Positions 35,985 through 48,881 of a stretch of 64,000 bases of DNA are shown piece by piece. The stretch spans positions 30,529,820 to 30,593,819 of the forward strand of contig NW_020312817.1 of assembly GCF_003265705.1 (NCBI RefSeq). The letters run 5' to 3'. Source of the DNA: Callorhinus ursinus. Its lineage: Eukaryota > Chordata > Mammalia > Carnivora > Otariidae. Below the pieces are notes generated by a model. It was not told the DNA's origin and ran no database searches. It saw nothing but the letters and a program-made list of their open reading frames with translations. Each line of letters begins with the position of its first letter. Within the stretch, counting starts at the first letter, position 1. Made by a program: the position numbers and the translations under genes.

Positions 35985-36206
35985 AGAGGATAAGGACCTT
36001 TTAAGAGAAAGCGGCCATCCTAAAAATATTACTGAATTTAAACTCAATACTAAAAACTCTTTGATGAAATTTCCCCAAATTCATGAGAAAAAGTTAAGGA
36101 TTTAGGTTGAACCAATGGATTTTTTTTTTAATTTTTTTCACTTGGATTATTTTTAAAGTAACCATAATGATCCCTAAAAATATTAATATCTGTGTATCCA
36201 ACTCAC

Positions 36207-36342
36207 CGTTGAAGTATCAATGATGCTTTTCTCTCTTCCATCAATGTCATCATCTTCATCTTCATCACTGAAATCTGCAGCTGCACTTTCAAGGAATTTG
36301 AAATTATCCAGCACGGAGGCAGAATCTGTTAACTCGGATTTT
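36207..36342 (-). CDS. STRN: STRN exon 6: acidic linker segment
   Basis: 136 nt, acceptor TAAACCAG and donor AACG|GTGAGT, 1-base start and phase-0 end. It encodes about residues 220-265: KSELTDSASVLDNFKF, LESAAADFSDEDEDDD, IDGREKSIIDTST. The run of Asp and Glu (SDEDEDDDID) is a striatin hallmark. The first base completes the Gly codon left open by exon 5. Confidence 0.96.
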
Positions 36343-38269
36343 CTGGTTTAGAACATGTACACCTTGCTCAGTTAATTTTTTAAACTCAACATAAGAATTA
36401 ATCTATATGTTGCACTAACTTCTGTTTACATTGTAACTATGATCCCTCAAATCATATTATGAACTACACTGATTCTTATCCATCATATTTCCATGGATTT
36501 TAATTGGCAAAGCACAACAGAAGTGGTTACTCTTTTAAAAGTACTTTGCAGTCATATCTATTTAGGTTAATTAATATAAAGAACACCCCTCCTGATTCAG
36601 TATTCTTTTGATCCTTAAGTCAACTTTAATGTCTTTCTTTTTAAAAATATTTTTCTTATTACCTCTACTTCTATTTTTCTTTATTCTTTTCCTCTCTGCA
36701 ACTCTTCCTCTGACATGTGAATTTCTATAACTAAGAAAATAGCTAGTAGATACATCAGTTTTCTCTGACACAATCCTATATTTCTACTGAACAGCTAAGG
36801 AGTTGAAAAAAACAAATACACATAAAGCTACTAAAGATAACTTAAGTCAAACTAATATTACTACAAAACTTGATCCTGTTAATGAATAAACCATTAATTT
36901 TTGAAATGATTGACTTTTCAAATACGTAAGATTTTAATTTGGTTTCCTCAAAATAAATTTAGTAAATAATTTCCTAATGGCCAGAATAGGATGATTTCTC
37001 TCCAGTTCATTAGGAAATGTTTTAGATAACAAGGCATTTTCTTAAAGAAAATTTAGCCACAACTCTAGACAACATTTCTAAGATAAATCTTAAATTTCAA
37101 ATCTGGGGAGAGCTATGTTTTTGGCATCTTCCACCGTATTCTCTATCCCTACACAAATGAGACAGATTCGGAATAATACCCTTGTCAGTTCCAAAAGACA
37201 GGTCAAGGGCAAAACACAAGACAACTCAAGAGGACTTTTCTGAACATCTTTATAATGACTTATAATAACCCTGTAGGTAAAACTATAACCAGAAATAAGG
37301 CCTACATTGTCTATGCCTACACAAAGAAACAATCTAATCTTACATTTGTATAAATAAGTTAATGCAGTCTTAAATATTAATGAATATATTTAAGAAGGCT
37401 CCAGTGACATTTGTTTATAAAAGTTCGTTTATAGGAGTCCATCCTATTTTTGAACCTTTACCTAAATCCCATAATTTTAATGTTCCAAATAACAGAAATG
37501 ATGTTCTCACTAGAAAATGTATAGAATTCAATTAAAACCATTCTTATAGTCCAAACATGCAGTAAAATGAAGAAAAATAATATTCAAACAATAAAAAAAT
37601 TTAAAGAAAAAAAAGAATTCAAATCCCCCCCAAAAAAAGAATCATGCCAAATTTATTTTCAGTAAAGAATGTCCTTATTTAACTACTCATGTTCATTTTA
37701 AGCAGAATTACATATAATTGTATGACACATGATCCAAAAAGCAAAACAAAATATTTCAAACAGCTACTGAATTTTTCACACTTATTCTATCAATTAAAAA
37801 CATACACTTAATATAGATATTTTTCAAAGGAAAAGATGAGTTACGGTATTATTAAATACACAAATGGCTAAGAAAACATTTACTTCTAAAAAATTTGAGG
37901 AATTTATAGGATTTTTAGGTCACCAGGAATGAAATTACATTCTTCTAAGATTTGAACTGAATCTCCTAAAGATGATCTTTTGTGAAGTTCTAATAGTAAA
38001 TGACTGAGCTTCAAGATATTAAAATCTGTATTAAACCTATAGATTTCAAGCAAATAAAAATATCTTTAAAATATTCTTAAAATAATCATAAATAACTCTA
38101 ATCCCTATGGGTTATCTTCTACCAAATGAAATTTCAATTTTTTAATTCAACTTTATAATCATTTCTGTAGCAGTATCTAAAATGCAAGTATCACAAGTGT
38201 CACCCATAAACCAAAACTATTTAATAAGCACTAAAATTTTAGCTAAAACTTTCTAGACAGAATACGTAC

Positions 38270-38437
38270 CCAATCATTGCCGTCTCTTTAACTTCGGCCT
38301 CTGTGCCATTTATAACTGAATCCTGATTTTTGTCATCTTCCCTGTCAGTGACATCACTTGAAAAGCCCAACAAAGCTCGCACTCGTTTAGATTTCACATC
38401 TAGAATGGTATCTGTGTAACCCACCTCCTGTAGATAC
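38270..38437 (-). CDS. STRN: STRN exon 5: end of calmodulin-binding helix and following linker
   Basis: 168 nt. The acceptor ACATGCAG gives YLQEVGYTDT in frame with exon 4; a second AG 10 nt inside would shift frame. The donor is ATTGG|GTACGT. It encodes about residues 164-220: YLQEVGYTDTILDVKS, KRVRALLGFSSDVTDR, EDDKNQDSVINGTEAE, VKETAMI. The first residues complete the calmodulin-binding helix that starts in exon 4. Confidence 0.96.
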
Positions 38438-39044
38438 CTGCATGTGAAGAAGATCCTTACAATTCAGTCATACTGGAATCAGTATTCTATAACTTAATAT
38501 GTAAATAAAAGTATTTCATTAAATTCATTGCCTGCGTAAGACTTAACAGTACAGTACTATGCTAGTAAGATGTGCTAATAAATAATCTTCCAGCTGCAGA
38601 CGGAGCTGTCTCTTGCAGTACCAGCCTCTATGGTCACTGAAAAAAAATCAAAGAACTATACAATACACCATTCATTACATTTATCATAAGAAGAAGCTGT
38701 TCCTTAATATACCTAATAGCACATTCTTTCTTCTAGGCAGCAAACTCACTCTCAGATTTTTACAACAGTAATTATTATAACCAGTAGTTTTTTGTTATTT
38801 TTTTTTTACATTTCCGATATAGAAAGTTATTGAATCGTTTGAGATCCAGAGAGGATATTTCTAGCATATTTGGTTTCCTCCATGACACACAAGAAGAGTA
38901 TATTCCAAAGAGTCATTTCTACAGAAAGGAAGCTTTTATCCTGAGACAACTCTAAAATAAAAATAGCCCACAGTTCAACTGTGGATGTGGGATGACTGTG
39001 TGCACGTGGGAGTGTGTGTTACAGAGAGGCAGCAGAAGAAAAGA

Positions 39045-39205
39045 GAATAGTTTTGTACTGAGAACTAGATCTGGGTCTAAAGCCCATTTCTGCTACTTTC
39101 TTCCTGTGTTAACTTTAATTCTCCTGGACCTCAGTTTTCTTCCCCCTAAAAGTGGCACACCTCGTTTAGTGGATGACATAAAGAAGGCACTCAATATCCA
39201 TTAAC
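39045..39205 (+). mobile_element. MIR
   Basis: CTAAAGCCCATTTCTGCTAC, CTTCCTGTGTTAACTTTAAT, TGGACCTCAGTTTTCTTCC, AAGAAGGCACTCAATATCC. Confidence 0.7.
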
Positions 39206-40420
39206 AACAAAGATGACAAAAAAAGACCAAAAGGAATATGAAAAAGGCAAATGTCATTACTAATGCCATTAACAAATGTGATAGACAAATATTAGGCATG
39301 AACCTGTAAGTAAGCAGCAAATCTATGACATTAAGGAGAAAACAAAGGTGGACAAGATAACCAGTCTGAGGTCAGTTTATTTCAACATCTGGTATTAACA
39401 GATTAACAGCTCAAAGACATATTTCACAAAGATATGTGACCAAAGTGGAGTAAGTGTATCTTATCAAATCAGGATACTCATTTTTCAATACTATCTGATA
39501 TTTACAGAAAGGTTTTGGTTAAAATTTGGACAATAAATGTTTAACTTTCTTGAATTTAATCAGTTCTTACAAACCAACAGGTTTTTCTGTTCTAAACAAA
39601 TATTGGATACATATCTTTGGCAACAAAATCACATTAGAGATAACTGTTTCAAAAACCGCTCTTTCCATAGGTAAGTTGGCTTTACTCAGTAGCTACCTCC
39701 CTTAATTCATTGATAAAATGTCACCTTTACTTTAAAGAGACAGATTTATGAGTCTTAAAGTTTTTGAAAACTATCTCAGATTGCTTACTACAGTAACTAC
39801 TTCTCATAAAAAAGAAAATGAGCACTTTAAAAACACATTTATGAAAGAAAAATGTAATACATCATATTTAAGACCAAGGTGAGGGCACGAGGAAAACCAC
39901 TTATTAAATGTTAGTGAATTCTCATTTTTTTCTAATGCTGAATAGATAACAAATACATAAAAGGAGACATTTTAATATTCTCTTCCCATTAGGCAAAAGG
40001 AATGGTTGGCACAAATCCACTCTGGAAACCACTGGTGCAGACTACTCACAAGAAACTCAAAACTCCAAAAACATTTCATTTTAATGAAGCACAAATCAGA
40101 ATACCAATTTCAAATGTGATATGCAAGGATAAGGCAGTGAGCTGGTTAAGTGGGCTGTAGCCTACCACCTGACATGTGAACCTCATTCCAGCTTTGTTTC
40201 CTCTTTATAGTCTCAAATACACATTTTATAGAAGAAACTACATGGTAATGCAGTATTTGCAAATTTGGGAAATTAAAAAAGTTCTTCAATCTATTTAAAA
40301 TAGGAAGTTAAAAAACATAACACAAAATTACATCTAAATATTGATTAGACTTACATTAAGACATACCTATGTTCAGGTATAAAAGATGCAAAAGGTAACT
40401 TTAAGGGTATAGAATTCTTT

Positions 40421-40615
40421 TTTAAAAAAAGATTTTATTTATTTATTTGAGAGAGAGAGAGAGAGAGAAAGCAGAAGCAGGGGAGGGGGAGGGGTAGAGG
40501 GAGAAGCAGACTCCCCGCTGAGCAGGAAGCCCAATGCGGGGCTTGATCCCAGGATCCTGGGATCATGACCTAAGTGGAAGGCAGATGCTTAACGACTCAG
40601 CCACCCAGGTGCCCC
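40421..40615 (-). mobile_element. CanSINE
   Basis: Duplication TAGAATTCTTT at 40410-40420 and 40616-40626; (GA)n run inside and GCCACCCAGGTGCCCC at the right end. It lies about 310 bp downstream of exon 4. Confidence 0.93.
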
Positions 40616-40927
40616 TAGAATTCTTTCAAATGTAAACATAAGTGTATATTAAAATTTAGAAGCTTAAAGGTATACTCTTTAAGTTAAAATTATAAAAACA
40701 GAATTTATTCTTGGTAATTCTTATTAATATTTAATGAAAAATAAAACCTATTAGAGGAAAAAATGTTTACTATGAAAAAGGAACAATAATTCAATTAAGC
40801 TTTTTCACAGCAGCAGTCTTAATAATAAAAGATAAAATTATTGAGTTGAAAATGCAAAAAAAAAAAATACATATATATGTATCCTGATGAAAACAGACTT
40901 TTCTTTGTTTGACCACGGGATACTTAC

Positions 40928-41006
40928 TGTCTGAGTAGTTGTCGACCTTGTTTCCACATTAACTGGCTGTTTTGCTGTGGCTGTACCTCTGTTTCATTAC
41001 CTTCAT
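40928..41006 (-). CDS. STRN: STRN exon 4: calmodulin-binding region
   Basis: 79 nt, acceptor TGTTTTCCAG and donor GACA|GTAAGT, 2-base start and 2-base end. It encodes about residues 138-164: EGNETEVQPQQ, then NSQLMWKQGRQLLR. The amphipathic, basic, Trp-containing stretch matches the calmodulin-binding segment described for striatin at about residues 149-166, by my residue count. Length is not a multiple of three, so skipping would break frame. Confidence 0.95.
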
Positions 41007-41764
41007 CTGGAAAACATTAAATCATAATAAAAGTACCTTGTTTTATTCATTAGAGGGCATCTCAATTCATAAAATATGTCCAATAAAAATTTTTAAGATT
41101 AAGAATATGCAAAACTACACTGTAAGGTATATTTTAGGACAATGTATATTCTGTTTTTTTAATCTAATTTCCATAACAAAAATAATATAGATTCATGATT
41201 GCTACTAGATTCCCCTGAGCATAGGAGAACAAAAATAAAGACATTTTCCCAATCTCTAGTAGCCTGAGAATTTTCATCCAGGACAAAGACCTATTCAAAT
41301 GAAGTCACACAATAAGAGTCAAATGAAAGTATTATGGAGCACCACATCAGAGCTAGAACAAAGCACTCAGGAATGATGACAGAAAAGCCAGTTTGGTAAA
41401 GAGTAGATAGGAAAGAAATAACTTCAATCCAAATCTATTTCCTTCACTAGTTACTAAATGAAAATTTCAAGTATTCTTTTAAAGACATTCTTTGAATGAA
41501 AACACCTAAGAAATCTTGTAAAGCTTAAATGCATCATTTGGTAGAAAGTGAACCCTTGCAAGAGGATAGTAAAATAAAAAGAGCCTTCTCTGTGATAAAT
41601 CTGGACTACAGAATTTCCAAACTATACTCGGATTAACTTTAAAAATACAAAAAAGTTCACACTTTCTATCAGCCCTTGATCAAACTATAAGAAACTGTGA
41701 TCTTTTTACAGGGTTTTAGTCACATGGAGATGTAAGAGAGACTGGGAAAATTTGTTTTATGATA

Positions 41765-41970
41765 TTGATGTTAAGCATTTACTGTGTTCCAGATGCTGTG
41801 TTAAAAACACATTCATTATCTCTTTTAATCTTTACAACCTCAAAAGATAGGTGTTATTACTATCCCTATTTTAAAGATGAAAAAGATGAGTTTTATAAGT
41901 TAATTGTATGATTTCCAAGTTAGAAACACAGTTGTAAGTGCTGAAATCACGTCTGACTCCAGAGCTCATG
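41765..41970 (-). mobile_element. MIR
   Basis: AGCATTTACTGTGTTCCAGA, ATTATCTCTTTTAATCTTTA, CCTATTTTAAAGATGAAAAA, TGACTCCAGAGCTCATG: reverse MIR order. Confidence 0.65.
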
Positions 41971-42474
41971 TATTTAAAGAAATATGTAAATAAGAATGAG
42001 ATCTTCCATTTTCATTTTTCTCTTAAATTAATTAGGCCAAGCTCTGTGATATACCAAAGAAACAGCAGTAGACCAGACTGTGGCAGGAGGATTAAGTTAT
42101 CTCAACAAGGTAGATTACTTTGGGATAATCTCAGAAGGTATATAGTTTAAAAAAGGGGCAAAAATAATGTCCCCATACTAAGGAAAAACAACACACATCT
42201 TGTTTCCATTGACCCACAAATTCAGGAACTATGGTTCACAAATGGTTCCACAAATTCAGGAATATACTACGGTATGTTCTAATATATCTTCAGTCAAGTA
42301 AGCTATACTTGCCAAGTAAGAATACTTACACTGGCATTTTAAAAGACTAAAAATTTCATATGTGAAGGAACTTTTGAGGTCATCTGATTTCCCATCAGTA
42401 TAGGCCTCTCTATTCCACCCTCAGATATACTCAACTGCCTTTGCCTACTTTGGAAGCTAGTGATGTTACCAAAG

Positions 42475-42795
42475 TACGACACATACACTCAGTGGAATAC
42501 TACTTACAAGGAATGAACTATAGATACACACCAACATGAATGAATCTCAAATGCATTATGCTAAATGAGAAAAGCTAGAATCATAAGGCTATATTCTGTA
42601 TGATTCTCGAATTCATATGACTTTCTGGAAAAGGCAAAACTATAGGAACATAAAACAGATGAGTGGCTGCCAGGGGATTAGACTGGGGACAAAGGGGTGG
42701 ACTACAAAGGGCAGTAGTAACGAAACTGTGTTTGTGAAAACACTAAAAAGGTGAATTTTACTTATGTAAATGATGCCTCAATAAAAAATAAATTA
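42475..42795 (+). mobile_element. Old L1 3' end
   Basis: CAGTGGAATACTACTTACAA, ATTATGCTAAATGAGAAAAG, GAGTGGCTGCCAGGGGATTA and the end GATGCCTCAATAAAAAATAA are the usual old-L1 3' text. Confidence 0.75.
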
Positions 42796-43099
42796 AGCCA
42801 AATCAAGTAAGAATGCATTTTCACCTTCTTTAAAAAAGTGTACCCATGTACTGAGATAAAATCTGACTCCCTGGGTAACATGTTTTAAAAAAAAGTCTGA
42901 AGTTAAAAGAGAAAAAAAACTTTTGTACATGTGAACTTGATTTTCCCCACATTTCAATATTCAAGCTAAAATTCACAGCTCTCTCAATCAACTATCAGAT
43001 TCACTCTCACCTTATCAAGTTTAAAAAAAAATGACATCATACAAAAGTAAGGATAATAAAGTGGTAAGAGTTGAACTACTTGGCAATAAAAAAAAGTAG

Positions 43100-44190
43100 T
43101 TGACTGGTAGTTCCAGTCAAGTTAGAGTAACAGGGACCCAATTTACCCTCCTGCTTGAAACAACTATAAAACAAAATAGATGAAATCATGGTTAAGACCT
43201 GATGTCAGACAACAAAGGACAACAATCCCTGAGAGAAAGGAAACACACAGTGAGCCCTGTGATTATTCCAGCTTACTGCCTTGACAGAGTTTCTAGATTG
43301 TGGCATAGGAAGGGGGAACAAAAACAGTATCTGAGGAAAGAATGGCTGAAAAGTTGTATATTTCATGAAAACTCTAAATCCACAGATCCAAGAGACTCAA
43401 TGAACCCCAAGCACAAGAAACATTGGGGGGGGTCACCTGGGGACTACACCAAAGCACATCATAATGAAAATGCTTAAAACCAATGACAAAATGAAAAATC
43501 TTAAAAGTGCCAGAGAAAAAGGTCACATTCTGCATAAAGAACAGAGATAAGTTTGATAGAAGATATCTCATCAGAAACAATGCAAGCAAGCAAAAGAAAG
43601 ACTTTCTCAGACACACAAAGGCTGAAAAAACTCATCGGCAGCAGCCCATATTACAGGATATATAAAAGTCCCTGAGGCAGATGGACTATGTATGACACTA
43701 GAAAATATGGATCCACACAAAGAATGATGAGCACTGGAAATATATACTTTTTATATTATTTAAATCTCTTTAAAAGAGAATTGACTAACAAAAATAATAA
43801 TATAGTGCGTGACTTACAAGAGAAGCAAAATATGTGAAAACTGCCAAAGAGAGAGAGAGAAATCCATAGTTACAAGGCTCTCATACTATAAGAAGTGGTA
43901 TATTGTCACTTAAAGACAGACTGTGGTTAAGCTAAAAAAAAAAAAAAAAGTATACCACCAAAATAGCAAAGAGTTATACCTAATAAGTCAGCAAGAGATA
44001 AAATAGAACGATAAAAAAAAAACTAGATTATCCCAAAGAAATCCATGAGAGGAAAAGGGATCAAAGAACAGACTGAACAAACAAAACAAACAGCAAAGGG
44101 GGTAGCTTTAAATCTAACCATATCATTAGTCACATTAAATGTAAATGGTCTAAACATCTCGATTAAAAGAATTTGTCACTCTGTATAAAA
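43100..44190 (+). mobile_element. Old L1 ORF1/ORF2 fragment
   Basis: Ends with CATTAAATGTAAATGGTCTA, matching the start of L1 ORF2 (the LNVNGL motif). Upstream A-rich text fits ORF1 and the inter-ORF region. Heavily broken; limits approximate. Confidence 0.6.
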
Positions 44191-44439
44191 GTATTCTATT
44201 TTTAATATGTACGTGGTTTCTAATATTAAATAAAAGAAGCTAAAACATGGAAGATAAATAAATTTTAACATAACCTGGGGTAAAATTTCCTAAGGTAGAA
44301 ATGTAAAGGTTTGGATACAGAATAAAATTGGGGGGGGAGTCAGAAGGGAAACTAATTTTATTGTGAAAAATGTCTCAGAAAAAGTCTGGATTATCAGTTT
44401 AAAAATATATATATATCGTAAATGGATAAAAGAGCAAAG

Positions 44440-45543
44440 ACTAGAAGAATTCCTGCTTCTTTAAAGTTTACCCTGTTTGGGTAAACCCTCTTCTAGTCAC
44501 TGTCTTCATCACTGTCACCCACAAATCCCTCAGTAACACTTGGAACTAGACTTACACGCTTCCTCTGCAACCAAACGTTTACCTCATCTTGAGCGAAGTT
44601 AATATTCATGCCTCCCCACAACCACCACCCTCTCTAGCTGTCATACCTTAGATTTTGTCATTATGAAGAACAGACGCAGATGCAAACTCTCTCTCTGAGC
44701 GTATTCTTCCGACTCATATTCCCACCTCACTAGTTCTTTCATTTAGCTGGGACCTTAGACCAGGGGCCAGCAAATTACAACCTGCAAGTCAAATGTGGCC
44801 TGCCATACTCATTCATTTGTGTGTTGTGGCTACTTTTATGTTAGAATGTCAGAGTTGAGTAGCTGCAACAGAGAACATATGGCCTAAAAAGCCCAAATAT
44901 TATTATCTGGCCTTTACAGGAAAAGTTTGCTGGCCTGCTCCAGACCACAGCCTATCCCCTCTCTTCTACCCATTAGCCTCCTTTTGTCTTCACTTCCTTT
45001 CCTCTCTAGTTGTAGTTCACAGTCTATCACTTCAATTATTCTTTAGTCTATGTCCTCAAATTTCTTGTCTCTTTGGTCTCTCCATGAATTCAATGAATTC
45101 AACTAGGAACTATTTTCATTCTATTTAATTTTTGTCCAAGCTGTCAAGTATGCAAACCAATGCATCTATATAAACTCATGATCACAATTGTCAACTGGAC
45201 CCTTAGCTTTTCTCAATCCTACTATTTGTTATCAGTTTGCCCTCCCGCTCATTATTATTTTAAACATTCTCTACTTTTCTTAAACCTATTATACATTCTT
45301 AGCAGGTAATCCAGTCTTACACATAAAGCTATCATATTAAATACCCACCACCAAAGTGAAACCCAAACCTACAAATCCATCACCTAACTTCTACATTCTT
45401 TTTTGGGAACAATAAAAGACATGCTCCTCCCACCATTCTCCAGCTAATTCAGAATCCAATCTCTGTGCTTCTTCAGATACCTTCCCATTCTGAATATGTC
45501 TTCTCTCTCCTTTTTATTTGCTCCTCCTCTAAGAAACACATCA

Positions 45544-45545
<2 letters not shown>
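44440..45545 (+). mobile_element. Possible L2 fragment
   Basis: CT-rich text with short matches to L2, interrupted by the hAT-type element at 44757-44945. Low similarity; may in part be unique sequence. Confidence 0.3.
44757..44945 (+). mobile_element. hAT-type DNA transposon fossil
   Basis: CCAGGGGCCAGCAAATTACA at one end and GGCCTTTACAGGAAAAGTTT with GCTGGCCTGCTCC at the other; AGAGTTGAGTAGCTGCAACA inside. Same family as 9845-10060. Confidence 0.75.
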
Positions 45546-45592
<47 letters not shown>

Positions 45593-45602
45593 NNNNNNNN
45601 NN

Positions 45603-45649
<47 letters not shown>
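45546..45649. repeat. (CA)n microsatellite with 10-N gap
   Basis: Perfect CA units at 45546-45592 and 45603-45649 around ten unknown bases (45593-45602). The true length is unknown. Confidence 0.97.
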
Positions 45650-45651
<2 letters not shown>

Positions 45652-45826
45652 TCCTTGACTCCATGTATACCCTTTCAGCTCTCCCTCTCTTCCACCTTCA
45701 CAATCTAAGCTTCCCGACTTACAGGTAACTGCACTTAGTCTTCATTTTCCACTCATGTCTTTGTTTCTATCCTTACCTTTCTCCTAAAACCGCCCACAGT
45801 AATGACCCCATGTGTCACTAAATCTT

Positions 45827-46116
45827 TTTTAATTATTATGTTAATCACCATACATTACATCATTAGTTTTTGGTGTAGTGTTCCATGATTCATTGTCTGC
45901 GTATAACACCCAGTGTTCTATGCAGTACGTGCCCTCTTTAATACCCAACACCAGGCTAACCCATCCCCCCACCCCCTCCCCTCTAGAACCCTCAGTTTGT
46001 TTTTTAGAGTCCATCGTCTCTCATGGTTCGTCTCCCCCTCCGACTTACTCCCCTTCATTCTTCCTTTTTTTTTTTTTTAACATATATTGTATTATTTGTT
46101 TCAGAGGTACAGATCT
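45827..46116 (-). mobile_element. L1 3' end, 5'-truncated, minus orientation
   Basis: Third copy of the L1 3' UTR type seen at 518-847 and 30416-30845, starting TTTAATTATTATGTTAATCA and ending near GAGGTACAGATCTGTG. A possible short duplication AATCTT at both ends. It is inserted in L2-like sequence. Confidence 0.85.
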
Positions 46117-46120
46117 GTGA

Positions 46121-47265
46121 ATCTTAAAGCTACTCTTTAGAACCTCTGGTTGTTAATCATAGTGCTTTAGAGTCCTTATTTCTGGAATCCCTCTCTTCTC
46201 CTGGTTTCCATCCTACAGTTAAGATAATTCTTATCATTTCCTTTTCACCTTTCTATTCTTCTACCAGTTTTTTAAGTGTTGCCATTCCTCAGGGCTCCAA
46301 TCCAGGTCCTCTTCTCACCCTGAATAAAGTCTGGAGTGGGAGGTGGGGGGGGGCGCCTCTTCCTCCTCCACAATGACCTCAGTGCCTTTGGGACCATGTG
46401 CTGATGCCTCTCAAATCTACGTATCAAAGCCACACCTCTGGTTTGAGCTCCAGCCATCTTCACTTGATTGCCTAACTAATAAATCCAAAAGCGAACCCAT
46501 CATCTTCCAAATCTACTTCCGACCTAGTTCTGAGAACTAGAAGTGTGGGGGTCATCTTTGAATGTCCCTTTTTTTCATTCCCTACATCAAAACTGGAACT
46601 CATTCCTGCAGATTTTACATCGTACTTCCTGAACACGCCCCCTCTCTCTTCAGGTCCAGTCAGTGCCCTGTCAAGGCAGCCTTCCTCATTTAGCCAGGAG
46701 GCTGCAACAGTCCGTTCACCAGTCTCCCTGTCACCCATCCAGCTGCTCTCTGATCCACCTGCTACACTGCTGCCTGTGGGATCTAAGAGAAATCTGATCC
46801 TTCAAATACGTTCTCAAAACTCTTAGGATAAAATGTAAATTCCTTAACATATTTTACAAGACCCTTGTAACATACTTTACCATCTGCCCTCCCCACTTCC
46901 CCCGCTAATTCTCTAGCTCCATCTAGAAATACTCCTTCCCTCCCTTTCTCTACTAGCCAGTTATTTTATTTCTCAAATGTGCCAGATTCTTCCCCCTGCC
47001 TTTCTCCCACCTCTCATTCAGCAAATATTTAGTAAGTTCACTTTCCCTGGCCAATTCTTACTTGTCCTTCAGATGTTAACTTTAAACACCATTTGACTAC
47101 TTAGGACTAGATATCGTGCTCTATAATACCTATTACCTTCCCCATTATACATGTCATTTTACTGTAATCACTTTTTTCTTATCTTCCCTGTAAAAATCCA
47201 ATAGGGCATTGTTATCTTATTCACTGAATTTGAAGCTAGGTCTGACAAGCATTACATATTTAATA
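46121..47265 (+). mobile_element. L2 fragment
   Basis: TCAGGGCTCCAATCCAGGTC, CCTCTCAAATCTACGTATC, CCCATCATCTTCCAAATC, TGCTACACTGCTGCCTG, CCTTCAAATACGTTCTC and CCTGTAAAAATCCAATAGGG fit the L2 3' consensus as I remember it. Non-coding here despite a few short open frames. Confidence 0.6.
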
Positions 47266-47941
47266 TTTGTAAATAAACTGTGAAAAATCAATAGATGGAA
47301 TTACACTAGGTACTAATCATGTGTTGTATACTAAGAAAATAAACCTGAAAGTTATGAATTATTTCCACTATTTTCCCAGTTTCAGATAAGCAGCAGAGCA
47401 ATCTCCGGAAGATTAAATAATATCACAAATATTTAAAGTGTCAGGGCAGAGCTGAACTTACATGCATAAGAGTCAAACTTTTTCTATAACCACGTTGTTT
47501 ACTTATAAACATTTCGTATATGTTGCAATTAGACTTTTGTACTCCTAAAATAATACCTAAAAATAAGGTAACAAACTTTTTTTATATAAAAATCCTGATT
47601 AAATCACTTCTGTGAATCAGACAAGATACTTTTAGGACAGCCTTTAACAAACAGTTTAAATTTAAAACATTTAAGTGAATCTCAAGTCAAAAGGAGAGAC
47701 ACCAAAGTAAGATAGAAAAATTTAAAAAACAAAGGAAAAAATATGCCAATGATCAACAGATACTGCTCTAAATCTCATGGATTCAATATTCAGCTAGGGA
47801 AATGTGTTAACATTACTACACTGAATTGAACTTTAAAATCAGCAGCACATTCAGATCTTATAAGGTTTTTTTCATATATTGTCAAATATAGAAGCAGTAT
47901 GGTAAAAGAGGGCTAATATGAATTTTGGACTCTATAGGTAT

Positions 47942-48052
47942 GGGGCAGCTGGCTGGCTCTGTCAGAAGAGCATGCGACTCTTGATCTTGGGGTTATGAGT
48001 TCGAGCCCCACCCTGGTGTAGAGATTGCCTAACTAATCAAACAAACTTTAAA
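47942..48052 (+). mobile_element. Short tRNA-type CanSINE
   Basis: GGGGCAGCTGGCTGGCTCTG, then the B-box-like GGGGTTATGAGTTCGAGCCC, and an A-rich end. Resembles a whole tRNA-derived unit without the CT-rich domain. Confidence 0.8.
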
Positions 48053-48069
48053 AATATATATATGAATGT

Positions 48070-48290
48070 TGCAGTCATTAGACCCGGGCTCAGATCCATA
48101 TTCCCATTACTTAATAATTGTGTGACCTTATGCAAGTTTCTCCACTTCTCTGAGTTCAATTTTCACATAGGTAAAATAAGAACATTATCATCTTTATGAG
48201 CAACTATTTTAAGAATTAAGGTTAAAATACATAGAGCCCCTAGTACAAGGCATATATTTCATATATTTCAGCATATAAATGATATAAACT
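48070..48290 (+). mobile_element. MIR
   Basis: TTGTGTGACCTTATGCAAGT, TCTCCACTTCTCTGAGTTCA, ATAGGTAAAATAAGAACATT, CCCCTAGTACAAGGCATAT. Confidence 0.75.
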
Positions 48291-48881
48291 AATTGATATC
48301 TTCAGATATTTGATCTAGAAATTTAATCTGAAATTGTCAAAACATACTCATTTGAAACATAACTTGAACAACTTTTCCTACTATCTGTTATACCTACTAA
48401 TAAGTCAATTATGTCTATAACCTTAGTATTTGATTGTTTACAAAGTGTTATTTTTGTAGGGATGACAAGGAAGGTAGGAGAATAAAAAAGAAGAAATAAC
48501 ACAAAAAGATCATAAATGTTTCAGCTGTTAAAAGATGGTCTGGCTGCAGAATCTTCTGTGCATAAGAAAATCCAATAACAATTTTGCACCTGCAACTGAG
48601 GGATGAGGCTGAAGGGATTAGGAATTCCCTGTACTTGAAAAGAAATCTCTGAACTCCATCATTCCTTCTCTTTCTCTCAGGATTTCAAGGGCTTGATGTA
48701 CTTTGTACCACACATCTCAAAGTTCCCATTAATACTGGGAAACCAGGCAAGACACAGTTACGTTAGTATGTTACCCCATGAATTCTGATCTTTCCAGGAA
48801 GTGTAGAACATAAGCAGAAAATGGGAACTAAAAGAAAGGGTAAGAAGAAAAAGGAAGGAAGGTGATGGAAAATCATTTAAA

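Larger units (their letters stand above)
30341..36206 (-). other. STRN: STRN intron 6
   Basis: 5.9 kb. It holds a minus L1 3' end (30416-30845), a MIR-like stretch (about 31690-31830), a plus L1 3' end (about 31985-32654), CanSINEs at 32895-33066 and 35870-35984, a MIR (about 35085-35265) and a polypurine run (35375-35462). 33070-35080 has no recognised element. Confidence 0.8.
36343..40927 (-). other. STRN: STRN introns 5 and 4 (around exon 5)
   Basis: Intron 5 (36343-38269) is AT-rich with no recognised element. Intron 4 (38438-40927) holds a MIR (about 39045-39205) and a CanSINE (40421-40615). Exon 5 lies between them at 38270-38437. No other coding signal is seen. Confidence 0.8.

Noticed and set aside
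45593..45602. Ten Ns read as a real sequence feature
   Set aside because: Treated as an assembly gap; nothing can be inferred about its content.
45444..45728. Open frames of alternating Cys-Val or His-Thr
   Set aside because: Translations of the CA microsatellite and the N gap.
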